A stretch of DNA of 64,000 nt from Diphasiastrum complanatum (GCA_029204225.1 CM055096.1:5527687-5591686); one strand, 5' to 3'; counted from the first letter of the stretch, positions 22,195-33,288 are shown. Notes: generated by a model not told the origin, from the letters alone. Program-made: numbers and translations.

Positions 22195-23061
22195 ATGGCA
22201 ACCTCAATTGGAGTCATGTTGGAAGCCAATGATAGGCTTACCAAGTAACTATTCATTGTGGAAAGTGAGGATGGAATCACTTATTGAGATGAATGATGTT
22301 TTGGATATTGTTGTAGATTTGGAGGAGAGACCAGCAACACAACAAGATCAAATGAGGTATGATAAGATGGCCAAAAGAGCTCTACACATTGTCAAGATGA
22401 ATGTTACCGATGAGCTTCTTAAGGAAGTTGGTAAGTGTACTTCATCTAAGGATGCTTGGGATTCATTGAAGAAGCTTTATGAATCCAAGTAACTTCTAGA
22501 GTGTTGACTCTAAGAAGGCAAATTTTTTCTTATTTTCAAAAGAATGCAAAAAGTCCAAGTACTTTTGTTTTGAGAATGAAAGCATTGAATGATGAGTTGG
22601 CTTGCATTGATGAGACCATTAAAAAACGAGAGAATATTCAAGTGATTCTTAGTGGATTTTTGGATGCTCATGCTGATATTGTTCAAATTATTGCTATTCA
22701 AAAGAATTTGCTAAGTTTGATTGATCTTCAAGAGATCTTGATCAATGAAGAATATAGGCTTCAATCAAGAGGTGGATCTACATCGACACTTCAAGAGGTG
22801 GCTGTACATCGACATGGAGGATGCTATGTTCACAAAGGAAAAATTCAAGGGCAAAACCAAAATTAAGTTGTCTAAAGGGCAAGATCAAGTGGATGCAAAT
22901 GGCAAAAAGAAGTATACATCAAAGCTCAAGTGCTTTTATTGTGGCATCAAAGGACACTTTGCAAGTGAGTGCTACAAGAAGAAGAGAGATCAACGAGACA
23001 AGCAAGGTAATCTTACTCTTGATGAGGATGGTTTGGATATGCAAATGATGATGCTTTTGTA
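22195..23061 (+). pseudogene. Copia gag, copy A
   Basis: Gag of a Ty1/copia element. A start ATG at 22195 is followed by a frameshift into NYSLWKVRMESLIEM, the family's typical SNYxxWKxxM block. Then comes KDAWDSLKKLYESK, a stop, and a UBN2-like continuation (IFSYFQKNAKSPSTFVLRMK, DELACIDETIKK, VILSGF). A complete zinc knuckle follows, CFYCGIKGHFASEC (C-x2-C-x4-H-x4-C), near 22930-22970. Three frames are needed, so it is not functional. Confidence 0.88.
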
Positions 23062-23936
23062 ATGTCTTCATCTATGCTTGCTAATGATGGAGATCTAGAT
23101 CCTTGGTGGATTGATAGTGGAGCAAGTTCATGACTTTTCACAAAGAGTACTTCACTTTTTTGTTTGCACACGGAGATGACAAGTGGGTGATCTACACGCC
23201 AATGATGGTGAGTGTGCAATCAAAGGGATTGGCACCATTTATATTTCTCTCTCTACAAATAGGAATGTTCATTTGGAGGATGTCTTGTTTATTCCATCTA
23301 TTACCAAGAATTTGCTTAGTGTGAATCAAATGCTAAGTAAAGGCCTCAAGGTTGAGTTTGATGGAGATACTTGTATGATCAAAAGAAAGGATGTCTTGAT
23401 TGAAAAAGGTAAAAGACAAGGAAAGTTTTCAAACTAGATGCTTGTGTTCTTTCTAACCAAGTTGGATGTGTTGCAAGAGAGCAAATACCTATTCAAGAGG
23501 TTTGGCATAAAAGGATGGGACACCTGAACTTCAAGTCATTGGAGGTAATGGCTAGAAAGAGGGTTGTGATAGGTCTTCCAAGCTCCTTAAGTGGCATCAA
23601 TCATGTCTGTGAGTCTTGTGCTTTGTCTAAGTCACATAGACTACCTTATACTAGATCTACAAAGCCTTTTCAGCTTGTACATTCGAATATTCATGGATTT
23701 ACTACAACTAGCAATAGTGGAGCTACGATGTATGTAACATTCATTGACGATTTTAGTAGATTTTGTTGGATCTATCTACTAAAGAGAAATGATGAAGTAC
23801 ATGATGTCTTTATCAAGTTCAAGAATGCAAGGGAGAACCAATTTTCGACAAGGATCAAGTTCTTAAGGAGTGACAATGGTGGTGAGTACAAAACACTTTT
23901 TGAAAGTGTGGGAAAGTTAGAAGTCGAGTTTGGGTA
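23062..23936 (+). pseudogene. Copia protease, pre-integrase and truncated integrase, copy A
   Basis: Protease motif DPWWIDSGASS near 23100 with a stop just after it. Then DVLFIPSITKNLLSVNQML, the pre-integrase zinc region (MGHLNFKSLEV...CESCALSKSHRLPY) and the integrase core (ATMYVTFIDDFSRFCWIYLL) up to LRSDNGGEYKT. There the frame runs directly into LTR sequence at about 23893. All of the integrase C-terminus, RT and RNase H are missing. Copy B has the identical fusion, so the deletion predates the duplication. Confidence 0.9.
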
Positions 23937-24337
23937 GATTCAAATTTGAATGTTGGGTACTTTGAATCTAGACCCAAAAATAGCAAGGTTAGCATTTTGG
24001 TGAAAAAGCCAAGTGGCCAAATAGGGTTTAAGCCTGTTATAAAAGGAAGTAACTCAAGGAGACATATATCTTCTCTCTTCTCTATCTCATTTCATGCTTA
24101 TACGTGGTTTTCTTGGGTTCTAATATCCATTGGTGTGATATACTTGTGATTGCATGCAATTCTATGTGTAGAATGATCTATGTTTGCTATTTTTGGATCC
24201 CCACGTGTGAATATAGTAGCTTGCTGATTTTATACGGATAGCAACAGTACTTTATCATTTGATTCATGTTTGATCAAATTCTATCAAATTCTCATTTTGT
24301 GTGTAGATGCTGATTTTTCTACATTGGTGACATTGGT
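23893..24337 (+). mobile_element. Copia 3' LTR, left piece, copy A
   Basis: Matches the interior of the full LTR at 51604-52303 from CACTTTTTGAAAGTGTGGG onward, including TATAAAAGGAAGTAACTC and TTGTGATTGCATGCAATTC. It lacks the first 125 bp or so because of the internal deletion. It stops at GACATTGGT where another element entered, and resumes at 31081. Confidence 0.9.
24333..24337 (+). other. Target-site duplication TTGGT (left)
   Basis: TTGGT ends the copia LTR piece. The same bases begin the remaining LTR piece at 31081-31085. The uninterrupted LTR (52221-52245) has a single copy in GACATTGGTAGAGTAGC. Because CA also precedes it on both sides, a 7-bp CATTGGT reading is possible. Confidence 0.82.
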
Positions 24338-24365
24338 TGTTTGCGGGGAGAAAGACCCGCAAACA
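24338..24365. repeat. Small perfect hairpin at left terminus
   Basis: TGTTTGCGGG and CCCGCAAACA flank an eight-base loop. The dyad continues imperfectly into the flanking TTGGTGACATTGGT on one side and ACCAATATCACCAA on the other, so it crosses the insertion boundary. Present at 54290 too, with two changes. Confidence 0.85.
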
Positions 24366-24519
24366 ACCAATATCACCAAGCTATTTTTTATGGAAAATCA
24401 TCATCGCACACTATTATGCCAATGCAGAACTGCTTAACACTGATGCATAAATGGCCCATTATGGTCGGTTGCACTTTTATTGAAACTCTGTCTAGTTATT
24501 GATTTATGCCGGACTTATA

Positions 24520-27500
24520 TTTATTTAAGAGACTTATGCCCCTAGTTCTCAGGTTTGTCAGGGCTAGGAGGTGACAGTTCATTTTTTAGTAAATGGAAAC
24601 TTTATTCACCGAAGGCCACTATAGTGATTTAAAACCAAATTTGGGGCTCTGCCCTTAATTTTGGGCCCAACTACCAAAAAACCCCTTGTTGATGCCCATT
24701 CACGAAAAGGTGTACCTCTTTCGGCTTCAGCCCTCTCTAGCATTAGAAGAGGCCAGCCTCTGTGTAGCATTCATCCATTGTCATTTTGAGAGAAACTTGG
24801 TGAAGAGAAAGAGTTTGTGGAGCAGAGGAAGAGAAATGAGAAGAAGCAAGGCTGTTTGATCCGTGCTTGGTGCCTCCCATTTCTATGCCTCCCACTCCAC
24901 TCTCAGCCTTTCTCATTCTTCTATCCATTATTATTCAGTGCTCACTTTGGAAGAGAGAAGGAAGGAGAAGAAGCAATGTGCTTGGTGCCTCCACTCTCTA
25001 TCTTTCTTACCCCGTTGTCTGATTCATTCATTGCTATTGATTTTTTGGTTGATTTATAGCATTGTGTTTATTTGTGGGACTTCAATTTGTATCTCTTTGT
25101 TGCCTTTAACCCTGTGGTTGCAGGCCCTAACATTGTGAGGATTGTACTTGTATATCTTTCCTACCTCTGAAATTTACTTGCAGGCCTGTAAAAAAAGTTG
25201 GAAGCTTTGTTGCCTCATTGGAAGGGATTTTAGCTTGAAAGATTGATTATTGTTATCTACTTATTAATAGATTTGTCAAATCTGTGTGTGCTTGAATCAT
25301 GATTGTTTGCAAGCATTGACAGTTTATTTGAAGAAACTTCTTTGAAAGTGTTCATAAGGCATTTTCCTGCTTGTGGATTGTTGAAAACCAAGCCACCCCT
25401 TTTGAGTTTATAAAGAGGTTAATCGATAGTTTGTCAATCATTGTTTAGATTGTCTTGCCCATAACCCACTTGATAGCCAGAAAGAATACCATGGCTATAG
25501 CTCCTTGGAAGACACTTCAATTACCTACTAAATGCTTTTCAGACAGCCCTCTGTATGATTGAGATTTATTGCACAGAAAGCCATTTTACAGTCTGTACAT
25601 TGCTGGTTTTCGAGTCACGTTCTACATCCTTGAAATTGCTGGTTTGCAGGCTATTTTCCTATTAAAAACCGCAGACCTGTCCATCCCCATTTAATAGGCT
25701 AATTTGTGCCCTCTTTCCTTTTACCTACAGTTTTGTTCGGGCTCATTCCCATATCACATCGCCTTGTGCCCCCTTTCTTGCTATACCTTTCTTATCTACG
25801 GCTCCCTACCTTCCTCACTTGTGGTTTTACTAGTACCTTCCTTACTTATGTCCTATTTGCAGCCATCCTACTCATCATCTGTGCTATCTGCGCTGATTGC
25901 GACCATCTACAATTTTGAATCCATGTTGTTAGTGGCCTCTTCTCTTTCCCTACCTGCGGTTTCTTCTGGCCTACCTATGTTCATCTCGTAGGCTAACATG
26001 TAGGCTTACCAAAGATCTGTCACATTGCCTACCTGCAATCGCTTAACCCTGTGCATTATCTTTAATCTAAATCTGTGGCAATTATGTGACAAATTCAGTG
26101 CTAGGGTCATGTGGATTTTGCTAAACTGTTCGGTTTATTGTCTATTGCGGTTTTCAAAGCCAGTCCAATTGCATACAGGGAGAAACTAAACTCATACTTA
26201 TCTTGCCATTTAATAGCTGAAGTAAGTACTTACAAAGTTCAGTTATTGTTCAACAATTAGATAGCAATGTTGTTGTTCAATTAAGGTATCACAATTTTAT
26301 GGATCACAAATGGCACTCTATGTTATTGTTCGTTTATAATCAGAGTGTAATAAGCAGTAGTTATCTAAACAATGGCAAGATAAGTATGAGTTTAGTGTCT
26401 CCCTGTATGTAGTTGGACTGGCTTTGCAAATGCCAAAAGGCGGTTGCCAAACAAGTGCCAAACCTCTATAGCTCACCGAGTGCTAACAGAGAACCAAACA
26501 AGATGCAAAACTGCAATCGACAATAAATTGAACAGTTTAGAAAAATCCACGTGGCCCTAGCACTGAATTTGTCACATAATGCACAAGGTTATTGGTAGAG
26601 ATTGACGTAGGCAATGTGACAGATCTTTGGTAAGCCTACAGTTAGCCTATGAGATGAACATAGGTAGGCCAGATGAAACCGCAAGTAGGGAGAGAAGAGG
26701 CCACTAACAGTAGGGATTCAAAATTGTAGATGATCGCAATCAATGCAGATAGTACAGATGATGAGTAGGATGGCTGCAAATAAGACACAAGTAAGGAAGG
26801 TAGTAGGTAAATCCGCAGGTGAGGAAGGTAGGGAGCTGTAGATAAGGAAGGTATAGCAAGAAAGGGGGCGTAGGGCAATGTGAGATGGGCATGAGCCACA
26901 ACAGATCCGTAGGTAAAGGAAAGAGGGCGCAGATCAGCCTGTTAGGTGGGGATGGATAGGTCTACAATTTTTAGCAAGGAAACAGCTTGCAAACCGGCGA
27001 TTTCAGGGATGTAGAACATGACTCGTGAACCAACAATGTACAAACTATGAAATGGCTCTCTGTGCAATAAATCTCAATCATACAAAGGGCTGTCTGAGAA
27101 GCAATTAGTAGGTAATTGAAGTGTCTCCAAGGAGCTATAGCCATGGTGTTCTTTTTGGCTATCAAGTAGGTTATGGGCAGGACAATCTAGACAATGATTG
27201 ACAGACTATTGATTAACCTCTTTATAAACTCAAAAGCATACAAATGACTTGGTTTCAAACAATCCACAAGCAAAAAAATGCCTTATGAACACTTTCAAAG
27301 AAGTCTCTTCAAATAAACTGTCAATGCTTGAAAACAATCATGATTCAAGCACACACAGAAATGACAATACTAACAAGTAGATAACAATAAAGGATGAATT
27401 TATCAGGCTAAAATTTCTTCCAATGAGACAACAAAATTTCCAACTTTTTTTACAAGCCTGCAAGCAAATGTCAGAGATAGGAAAGATATACAAGTACAAT

Positions 27501-28046
27501 CCTCACAATGTCAGGGCCTACAACCACATGGTTAGAGGCAACAAAGGGATACAAAATGAAGTCCCACAAATAAACACAATGCTATAAATCAACCTTCCTT
27601 CTCTCTTCCAAAGTGAGCACTGAATAATGATGGACAGCAGAATGAGAAAGGCTGAGAGTGGAGTGGGAGGCACAAAAATGGGAGGCACCAAGCAGGGATC
27701 AAACAACCTTGCTTCTTCTCCTTTCATGTTCCTCTGCTCCACAAACTCTTTCTCTTCACCAAGTTCCTCTCAAATTCACAATGGATGAATGTTACATAGA
27801 GGCTGGCCTCTTCTAATGCTAGAGATGGTTGAGGCCCAAAGAGGTGCACCTTTTTGTGAATGGGCACCAACAAGGGGGTTTTTGGTAGTTGGGCCCAAAC
27901 TTATGGACAGAGTCCCAAAGTTGGTTTTGAATCATTAAAGTGGCCTTTGGTTAATAAAGTTTTCATTTAACTGGTTTTTAAGACGACTGGCACCTCCTAG
28001 CCCCGACAAACCCGGGAACTAAAAGCATAAGCCTCTTAAACAGTGG
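24520..28046. repeat. Large inverted repeat: arms ~24520-26212 and ~26375-28046 around a 160-bp loop
   Basis: The right arm is the diverged reverse complement of the left. For example, GGCCTACCTATGTTCATCTC at 25971-25990 pairs with the stretch at about 26650-26670, and CATTGTGTTTATTTGTGGGA pairs with sequence near 27575. Each arm has only short frames without domains. The loop (26213-26374) recurs at the centre of the palindromic LTR near 30645-30800. Confidence 0.88.
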
Positions 28047-28603
28047 CGACCTTCACGGGTAAAGAATGGTCTCCATTCTTCGAACTCAACATTTCTGGTT
28101 ACACAAAGGCCAATGGACTAGCCAATAGCATTCTAGGCTGACCCAAAAGCCATATAGCAACATGTCTTCAAGATAAGCAGCAACAGATTACCCCCCTGGA
28201 CCGGCCAATAGCATCCTAGGCCGACCCAAAAGGGTTCCAATCAGCATTAGATCTTCATGAAGAACAACATCTCAGGTCCTGTATACAAGGCTTGATAATG
28301 TTGTAACACAATCAGATCACAATTACTTAGTTTTGTTTTAATCATCATTTAAAGTTCCAGTGCCTTATCAATTGGGCTATGGAGTCTGGTCACAAATCAT
28401 ACGGCAAATCATCATAGGGTTTCCAATTTTCACATATCATATGGAGTTCAGAAGCGCCAGGCGCTAAACTTGCAAAACCAACACGAATCTTGGATACCTC
28501 ACATAGTGGAATTACTGGCTGGGTAAAGTAGTAATTATATTACTAGTCAGATTTAGGGTTAGTCACTTTCTTTTAACCCTTAAAGGCGGGATGAACTTCT
28601 AGG

Positions 28604-29999
28604 TCAAGACTTTTGTTTTGCTCTTGGCTTCCATTCCCAGACATCTTTAGCTAGGGAGTTAGAGTTCAACACTTCAAACCTAGAGTCTCCAAGTTTCACA
28701 CAATGGGTTTGATGTCCCTGACAATGGAAATAATCCACTCTTGATTCCACATTTGGTCCCAAACTTGACCCAACTAGGAACTCATCATTTCTAGATTGGT
28801 TGTGGCTATTATAGAATATGGACATACGAGTATCAATTAGAGCATTTTCATATTTGGATGCAATTTCAATTGCATAATCCAAACTAGTAGGATGCTTCTG
28901 TCTCACATGGACTTGCCTCTATTTGCAATCCACTTGTGAAGCAATCTATAATCAATTCAATTGGAAGTGCATAGATAGATATGTGCTTTTGCTCAAACCA
29001 ATTAAATCTATGAGTCATCCAAGAATGCTTTTATCAAGGTCAACGGAATGGATTTCAAAAGCTTCAACATTATCATACCAATCTTGAGCTTCCGATTGGT
29101 CAGGTATAATGGGAATAACAATTTCCAATCCTCGGGTTGTGAGAAACCATCTAGGAAAGAGAAGTTCATGAATTTTTGTATGAAAATATCAACTTTATCA
29201 CCTCTCTCTCCATCATAATGATCAATGTTCAAGAGATAAACAGACTCTGGTCTAACATAGAGGGAGTTGCCAGCAACTAATGAAAGTTGCACAGTATTAC
29301 AATTAGGTTTAGCTCCTGATTTTTCAACATCGCACTCCAACTCATCAAAGTTGGGAACACTTTCAGCATGATCAAGACGTTCATTAGAAGATCGATGGCC
29401 CAATTCTGACACATTTTCAACAAGCTTTTGATCATCTATTTCAGGACTTTGGGTAGAACTGTCCACCATATCAATGAGTGTATTGACACTCACATCCTTG
29501 GTAATGGATCATTCCTGATTGCCATTTGATACAATACCAAATCTTGCTAGGATTTCATCAACTTCAAAAATTGGGTTTTCAATCACAATTGGACTATGAT
29601 TAATAGTCACAAAATAATTGATTTGTAATGTCGCATTCTCTTTAACTTCATAAGTGAAGTCTCCCTCATGCTCTACATAGATCGGCTCACATTGATTTGA
29701 ATCATCTGTCTTAGGATCGGTGTGAAAAGGTGATATTTCAAAAGATTCTTCACTCAAATTTTCAAGAAAGTCGCGCACCACTAAATCCCATCTTCTTCAT
29801 GAAAAAATGGTCGATTTTTTGTGGATTCTACTAATAACTCTGATTTCTCAATTGAATCATTGAGCTTTATACAGTCATGGGAAATTTCATGTATGGGTGA
29901 TTCTACAAGAAATAAATTTCTATACAGATTTTCTATGGCTTGAGAATCATTCTCATCATGGAATAAAAATCCTCGTAGCCCTAGGCGCATGGGATTCAT
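28604..29999 (-). pseudogene. Gypsy-like gag, decayed, minus strand
   Basis: Four consecutive minus frames (29999-29781, 29781-29509, 29493-29008, 28906-28604) cover one eroded gag. The most telling stretch is HYDGERGDKVDIFIQKFMNF followed by LDGFSQPEDWKLLFPLYL, the capsid block of plant gypsy gag where a K/R-x-W-x-x-x-FPLYL pattern is usual. The last frame ends in YFHCQGHQTHC, a degenerate CCHC knuckle. Upstream frames are acidic. No protease or polymerase follows; the element goes straight to the inverted repeat. 28047-28603 is 3' untranslated and linker sequence. Confidence 0.75.
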
Positions 30000-30299
30000 G
30001 ATTATATTTTTTCAATCAATCAAATTGTTTTTTAAAGGAACCTCCAACATGTTCAGTATTGGTCTAGTTCTCAATACAATGCCCAATGACCCTACTTGCA
30101 CAAACCACTATTCCAAACAAACCTCACAATTTTCAGTGCTCAAGCCTTACCCAAAAAGATCTCGAGAGCACTTGTAAAATTGATAGCGGACAATTTGGAT
30201 CAAACAAGCTTTTGGTTGTGCAAATTAACGGTCAATTCAACAAAAAAATTTGAAAACACTTTCAAACAATAAACAAGAATTCGAAAGGAGCTCATGCTC

Positions 30300-30317
30300 C
30301 TCCCGATAGACGCACCA
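30300..30317 (-). promoter_or_regulatory. PBS-like site, minus strand
   Basis: The complement reads TGGTGCGTCTATCGGGAG, beginning with the universal TGG after an LTR ending CCTTCA. I cannot name the tRNA with confidence. 30000-30299 is leader without ORF. Confidence 0.55.
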
Positions 30318-30318
30318 T

Positions 30319-31080
30319 TGAAGGATTATAAAATGACCCCCAAATAGGCTGTCAATCTAAAGGAATGCTAATGGAAGTCGGTCTATACCAAAATTACAGC
30401 TCAAGCTCCATTGGGTATAGAGTCGAAAATAAGACGTTCATGACCACAAGCACTTTCAATGGCAATCGGTAAGGCAAGTTTCAAATGGTCAGTAGGCAAT
30501 TTTCAAGTAGCCTAGGAAACTTTGAAATGGACAAGATCCATTCCACTATAGAAATCCATGACTTTCGGAAAGCTAAATGGGCTATAAAATGGCTATTAGG
30601 ATTTCTCTCAATCAGTAGGCTTACCTTGTTCGTTAGAGATTCTTAATAGCCGAAGCAAGTACTTACAAAGTTTAGGTATTGTTCAGCAATTAGGTAGCAA
30701 TGTTGTTGATCAATTAAGGTATCACAATTCTATGGATCACGAATGGCACTCTATATTATTGTTCGTTTATAATAAAAGTGTAATAAGCAATAGTCATCTC
30801 TAATGAACAAGGTATAAGCCTATTGGTTGAAAGAAATTCTAATAGCCATTGTATAGCCCATTTAGCTTTCCAAAAGTCGTGGCTTTCTATAGTGGAATGG
30901 TTCTTGTCCATTTCAAAGTTCCCTAGGCTACCTGAAAATTGCTTGTTGACCGTTTGAAACTTGCCTTACCAATTGCCATTGAAAGTGCTTGTGGTCATGA
31001 ATGTCTTGTGGTATAGACTGACTTCCATTAGCATTCCTTTAGATTGATAGCATATTTGGGGATAATTTTATAATCCTTCA
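30319..31080 (-). mobile_element. Palindromic LTR
   Basis: Starts TGAAGGATTATAAAA and ends TTTTATAATCCTTCA. Both halves are extended inverted repeats, about 330 and 280 bp. Paired examples are GGAATGCTAATGGAAGTC on the left and GACTTCCATTAGCATTCC on the right. The central 150 bp is the loop also found at 26213-26374. Confidence 0.75.
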
Positions 31081-31154
31081 TTGGTAGAGTAGCTTCTTTT
31101 GTAACCTAAGATCTTTTTGTGGACTGGATCATCAAGGACCTAAAATCTTTCACA
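31081..31154 (+). mobile_element. Copia 3' LTR, right piece, copy A
   Basis: TTGGTAGAGTAGCTTCTTTT through AAATCTTTCACA matches the end of the full LTR at 52232-52303. It is followed by AACAA, the target-site duplication shared with 51599-51603. Confidence 0.9.
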
Positions 31155-31863
31155 AACAAGACATGTAACATGGGGCGTATTGCAAGATGGCTACTTTTAT
31201 TGACCGAATTTGATTTTTATAGTGTGATTCGAAAGGGTAAACAACATCATCTCACCAACCGTGTCTCAAGAATTTAATTAGCACCAGTTAACATTGAAGT
31301 GGATGATGAACTATCAGATGCTACATTGTTTTATATTGAAGGAATACATGAGTGGGCAGTAGATATTGTTGAATATCTGATACCAGGCCAACCTAATGAT
31401 TCCTTAACAAAAGTACAAAAAAAATAATTGATTCTTAAGGCAGAACCTTATCAATTGATTGCTGGACAATTGTATCGTCGAGAAATGGATGAGATTTTGC
31501 GAAGATGTGTTTTGCCGCATGCAGTACCTGAACTTATCATGTTTTCCCATGATGGAATGGGCGGAGGACATTTTTCAACAGATATCACTATTCGCAAACT
31601 TTTACAATCAAGGTGTTGGTGGCCTACACTACATAAAGATACATAAAATTATATTCAATCATTTGATGTTTGTCAATGAGCACATCGTCCTACATGACAG
31701 AATTTTGAACCTTCATCCAGTTTTATCGCAAGCACCGTTTGAGAAATGGGGCTTTGACTATGTGGGTCCTATTCATCCTCCGACAAGAGGATCTCGGGCC
31801 AAATATATCGTCATTGCAACCGATTATATGACCAAGTGGGTTGAAAGATTCAACACTCTATGA
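31155..31863 (+). pseudogene. Gypsy RNase H end and integrase
   Basis: Begins with the TSD AACAA and then encodes the end of RNase H (MGRIARWLLLLTEFDF, the family's GRIARW block). A linker follows, then the integrase zinc domain (HDGMGGGHF...SRCWWPTLHKD, with DVCQ in a shifted frame) and the core start (WGFDYVGPIHPP...YIVIATDYMTKWVE). Stops at SRI-stop and CQ-stop-AHR, the latter TGA at 31677-31679, fit C-to-T decay of CAA and CGA. It continues the gypsy RT/RNase H ending at 51603 with phase preserved, so both derive from one ancestral element. It is truncated after the first catalytic Asp region. Confidence 0.88.
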
Positions 31864-32620
31864 ATGGCAGGCGACTACGCAAATTTTGGTAGCCCTTTAG
31901 CCAGTTCAACTAGATTGATCCAACACCTTATCAGTTTTACTTTGATTGTTTTACAATATTTTGTTTTCACTACTTGATTGTTTTCTCTTTAAAAAAGAAA
32001 ACGATAAAAAAGAATGATGAGCAAAAGTCAAAAAAGTCATTAGGAAGGAAAAACTTGACAGGAAATATTTTCAGAATATGTTTTTTTATGAAAAAAGACT
32101 TAGAAAATCACTTTTTGAGTCATATTTTGTACATACACTCTTAGAAACCTTCATCGAGTTTTCAAAACATACATTCACCTCAGATTTCTTTATACTAAGT
32201 TGGGCGAAGGTTCTTTTCTAGAGATACTATCTGTTTTGTAGCTAGGCACATTTCAGCAACTTACCATTTTAAGAACCTTCGTCGAGCATCTTACATCCTT
32301 TATGAATCTTCACCGACCTGACAAATGGATTCTGAATTCCCAAATTAGGTTCGACAAAGGTTCAAATCTTCAAAACTTGCATTTATTATAGATTCTAGGT
32401 GAAGGATGTTCTTAGGCGAATGTTCACCGGATTTTGAAACCCTTCACCGGATCTTTAGAGACCTTCGTCGAGATTTTTGGCAATTATTTTCACATTATTG
32501 AGCATGCCTACAAATTTTTGTCAGCAGCCAAACTAGTACATTGTCTAATGGACCCTCCAGATCAGCCTATAAAAGGGCTGAATTCGATTTCATTTCTTGT
32601 GCTAGCGAAGTGAGGCCGAG
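31864..32620 (+). mobile_element. Gypsy-related non-coding region with promoter-like TATA
   Basis: No gene. From 32150 to 32470 the words ACCTTCGTCGA, CTTCACCGG and GGTGAAGG recur, as in the gypsy leaders at 480-600 and 13050-13210. CCTATAAAAGGGCTG near 32567 resembles a TATA box 50 bp before the ATG at 32621, so this may be LTR or leader sequence of a second gypsy relative. Confidence 0.5.
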
Positions 32621-32818
32621 ATGAAGAAAGCCCAACAAACAACCAATGCTCTAGAAGGCTATGTGGTGACTCTTCAAAATACATTAATGACAATGCAAGA
32701 TCAAGTGGAAAAAGTCATCCAAGAAGCCAAATAGTAGGTGTTGCTGCTCCAAGGGCAATTAGATATGGCTGCGCTTGAACGAGAGTGCCTTCAAGGTGAA
32801 TTGAGGAAGCACTAGCAG
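32621..32818 (+). pseudogene. Coiled-coil-like ORF fragment with CAG-to-TAG type stops
   Basis: The frame MKKAQQTTNALEGYVVTLQN continues with TMQDQVEKVIQEAK, meets TAG-TAG, then reads on as LLLQGQLDMAALERECLQGE to another stop. Heptad-like Leu/Val spacing and many Gln/Glu suggest a coiled coil. The paired TAGs sit where Gln codons would be natural. No family recognised; a gag or accessory ORF start of an LTR element is plausible. Confidence 0.4.
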
Positions 32819-32843
32819 TAGTGCCATGGGTGGGGGTGTGACC

Positions 32844-33113
32844 CTAGTCAAAGTGACTCCCACAGGAAGCAAAAACACGTGACTGGTCTACATGAGGAGT
32901 GGACTGAATCTTCGTGGTCGATGATGTGTACTCAACCAATTGAGAGGAGCTACGAGCCTCGCGTTGAGCCCTCAAGCACTGTAAGACCCTATCTTGTTGC
33001 GAGGAAGGCAACTGATCAAGATAGCTAATGAGCTCGCTCTCGCTCATAGAGGAAACGTGGGATGACCCACAACTATGGCCTAACCTCTGACTAGGGGATC
33101 CAGTATCTGACAT
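32844..33113 (-). CDS. Hypothetical 89-residue ORF
   Basis: Minus frame from an ATG at 33113: Ser-rich start (MSDTGSPSQRLGHSCGSSHV), an ESELISYLDQLPSSQQDRVL helical stretch, then a polar tail. No domain recognised. It lies in repeat-derived DNA next to a CT tract, and could be the start of a transposon accessory protein or chance. Confidence 0.25.
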   Translation of the reverse strand: MSDTGSPSQRLGHSCGSSHVSSMSESELISYLDQLPSSQQDRVLQCLRAQREARSSSQLVEYTSSTTKIQSTPHVDQSRVFASCGSHFD

Positions 33114-33194
33114 AATGGGTGCAACCGAATAAGAGGGATAAATACTACAAACAACCAATGGGAGTCTCAAAAATAGTAAGAGAAAAGCATCACC

Positions 33195-33195
<1 letters not shown>

Positions 33196-33285
<90 letters not shown>
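33196..33285. repeat. (TC)n microsatellite
   Basis: 90 bp uninterrupted TC. The Ser-Leu frame across it is an artefact. Confidence 0.98.

Positions 33286-33288
<3 letters not shown>

Larger units (their letters stand above)
21311..28975 (+). repeat. Segmental duplication of nested elements, copy A
   Basis: Matches 50645-57776 in the same orientation: LTR 3 piece, copia internal and LTR, and the left part of the 24338-31080 element. Copy A lacks about 1.4 kb present in copy B (equivalent to 51019-52397: LTR end, gypsy RT/RNase H and copia 5' LTR). Copy B lacks about 0.66 kb of copia gag/protease and much of the palindrome centre. The match stops after AATTCAATTGGAAGT at both places. Confidence 0.85.
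24338..31080 (-). mobile_element. 6.7-kb minus-strand LTR-type element inserted in copia LTR
   Basis: Bounded by TG...CA and TTGGT repeats. Minus-strand gag (29999-28604), a PBS-like site at 30300-30317 and a TG...CA palindromic LTR (30319-31080) give the orientation. There is no pol, so it is a large non-autonomous derivative. The left end (TGTTTGCGGGG) does not match the expected LTR end (TGAAGG), so the left side is rearranged or replaced. A partial copy lies at 54290-57776. Confidence 0.65.

Noticed and set aside
25529-26000. Leucine/serine-rich frames in the palindrome arms, considered as transmembrane protein genes
   Set aside because: The same DNA gives different frames in each of four arm copies, with stops and no conserved start.
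31428-31863. Overlapping frames considered as independent host genes
   Set aside because: They are shifted frames of one gypsy integrase, as shown by the HHCC spacing and the WGFDYVGP core.
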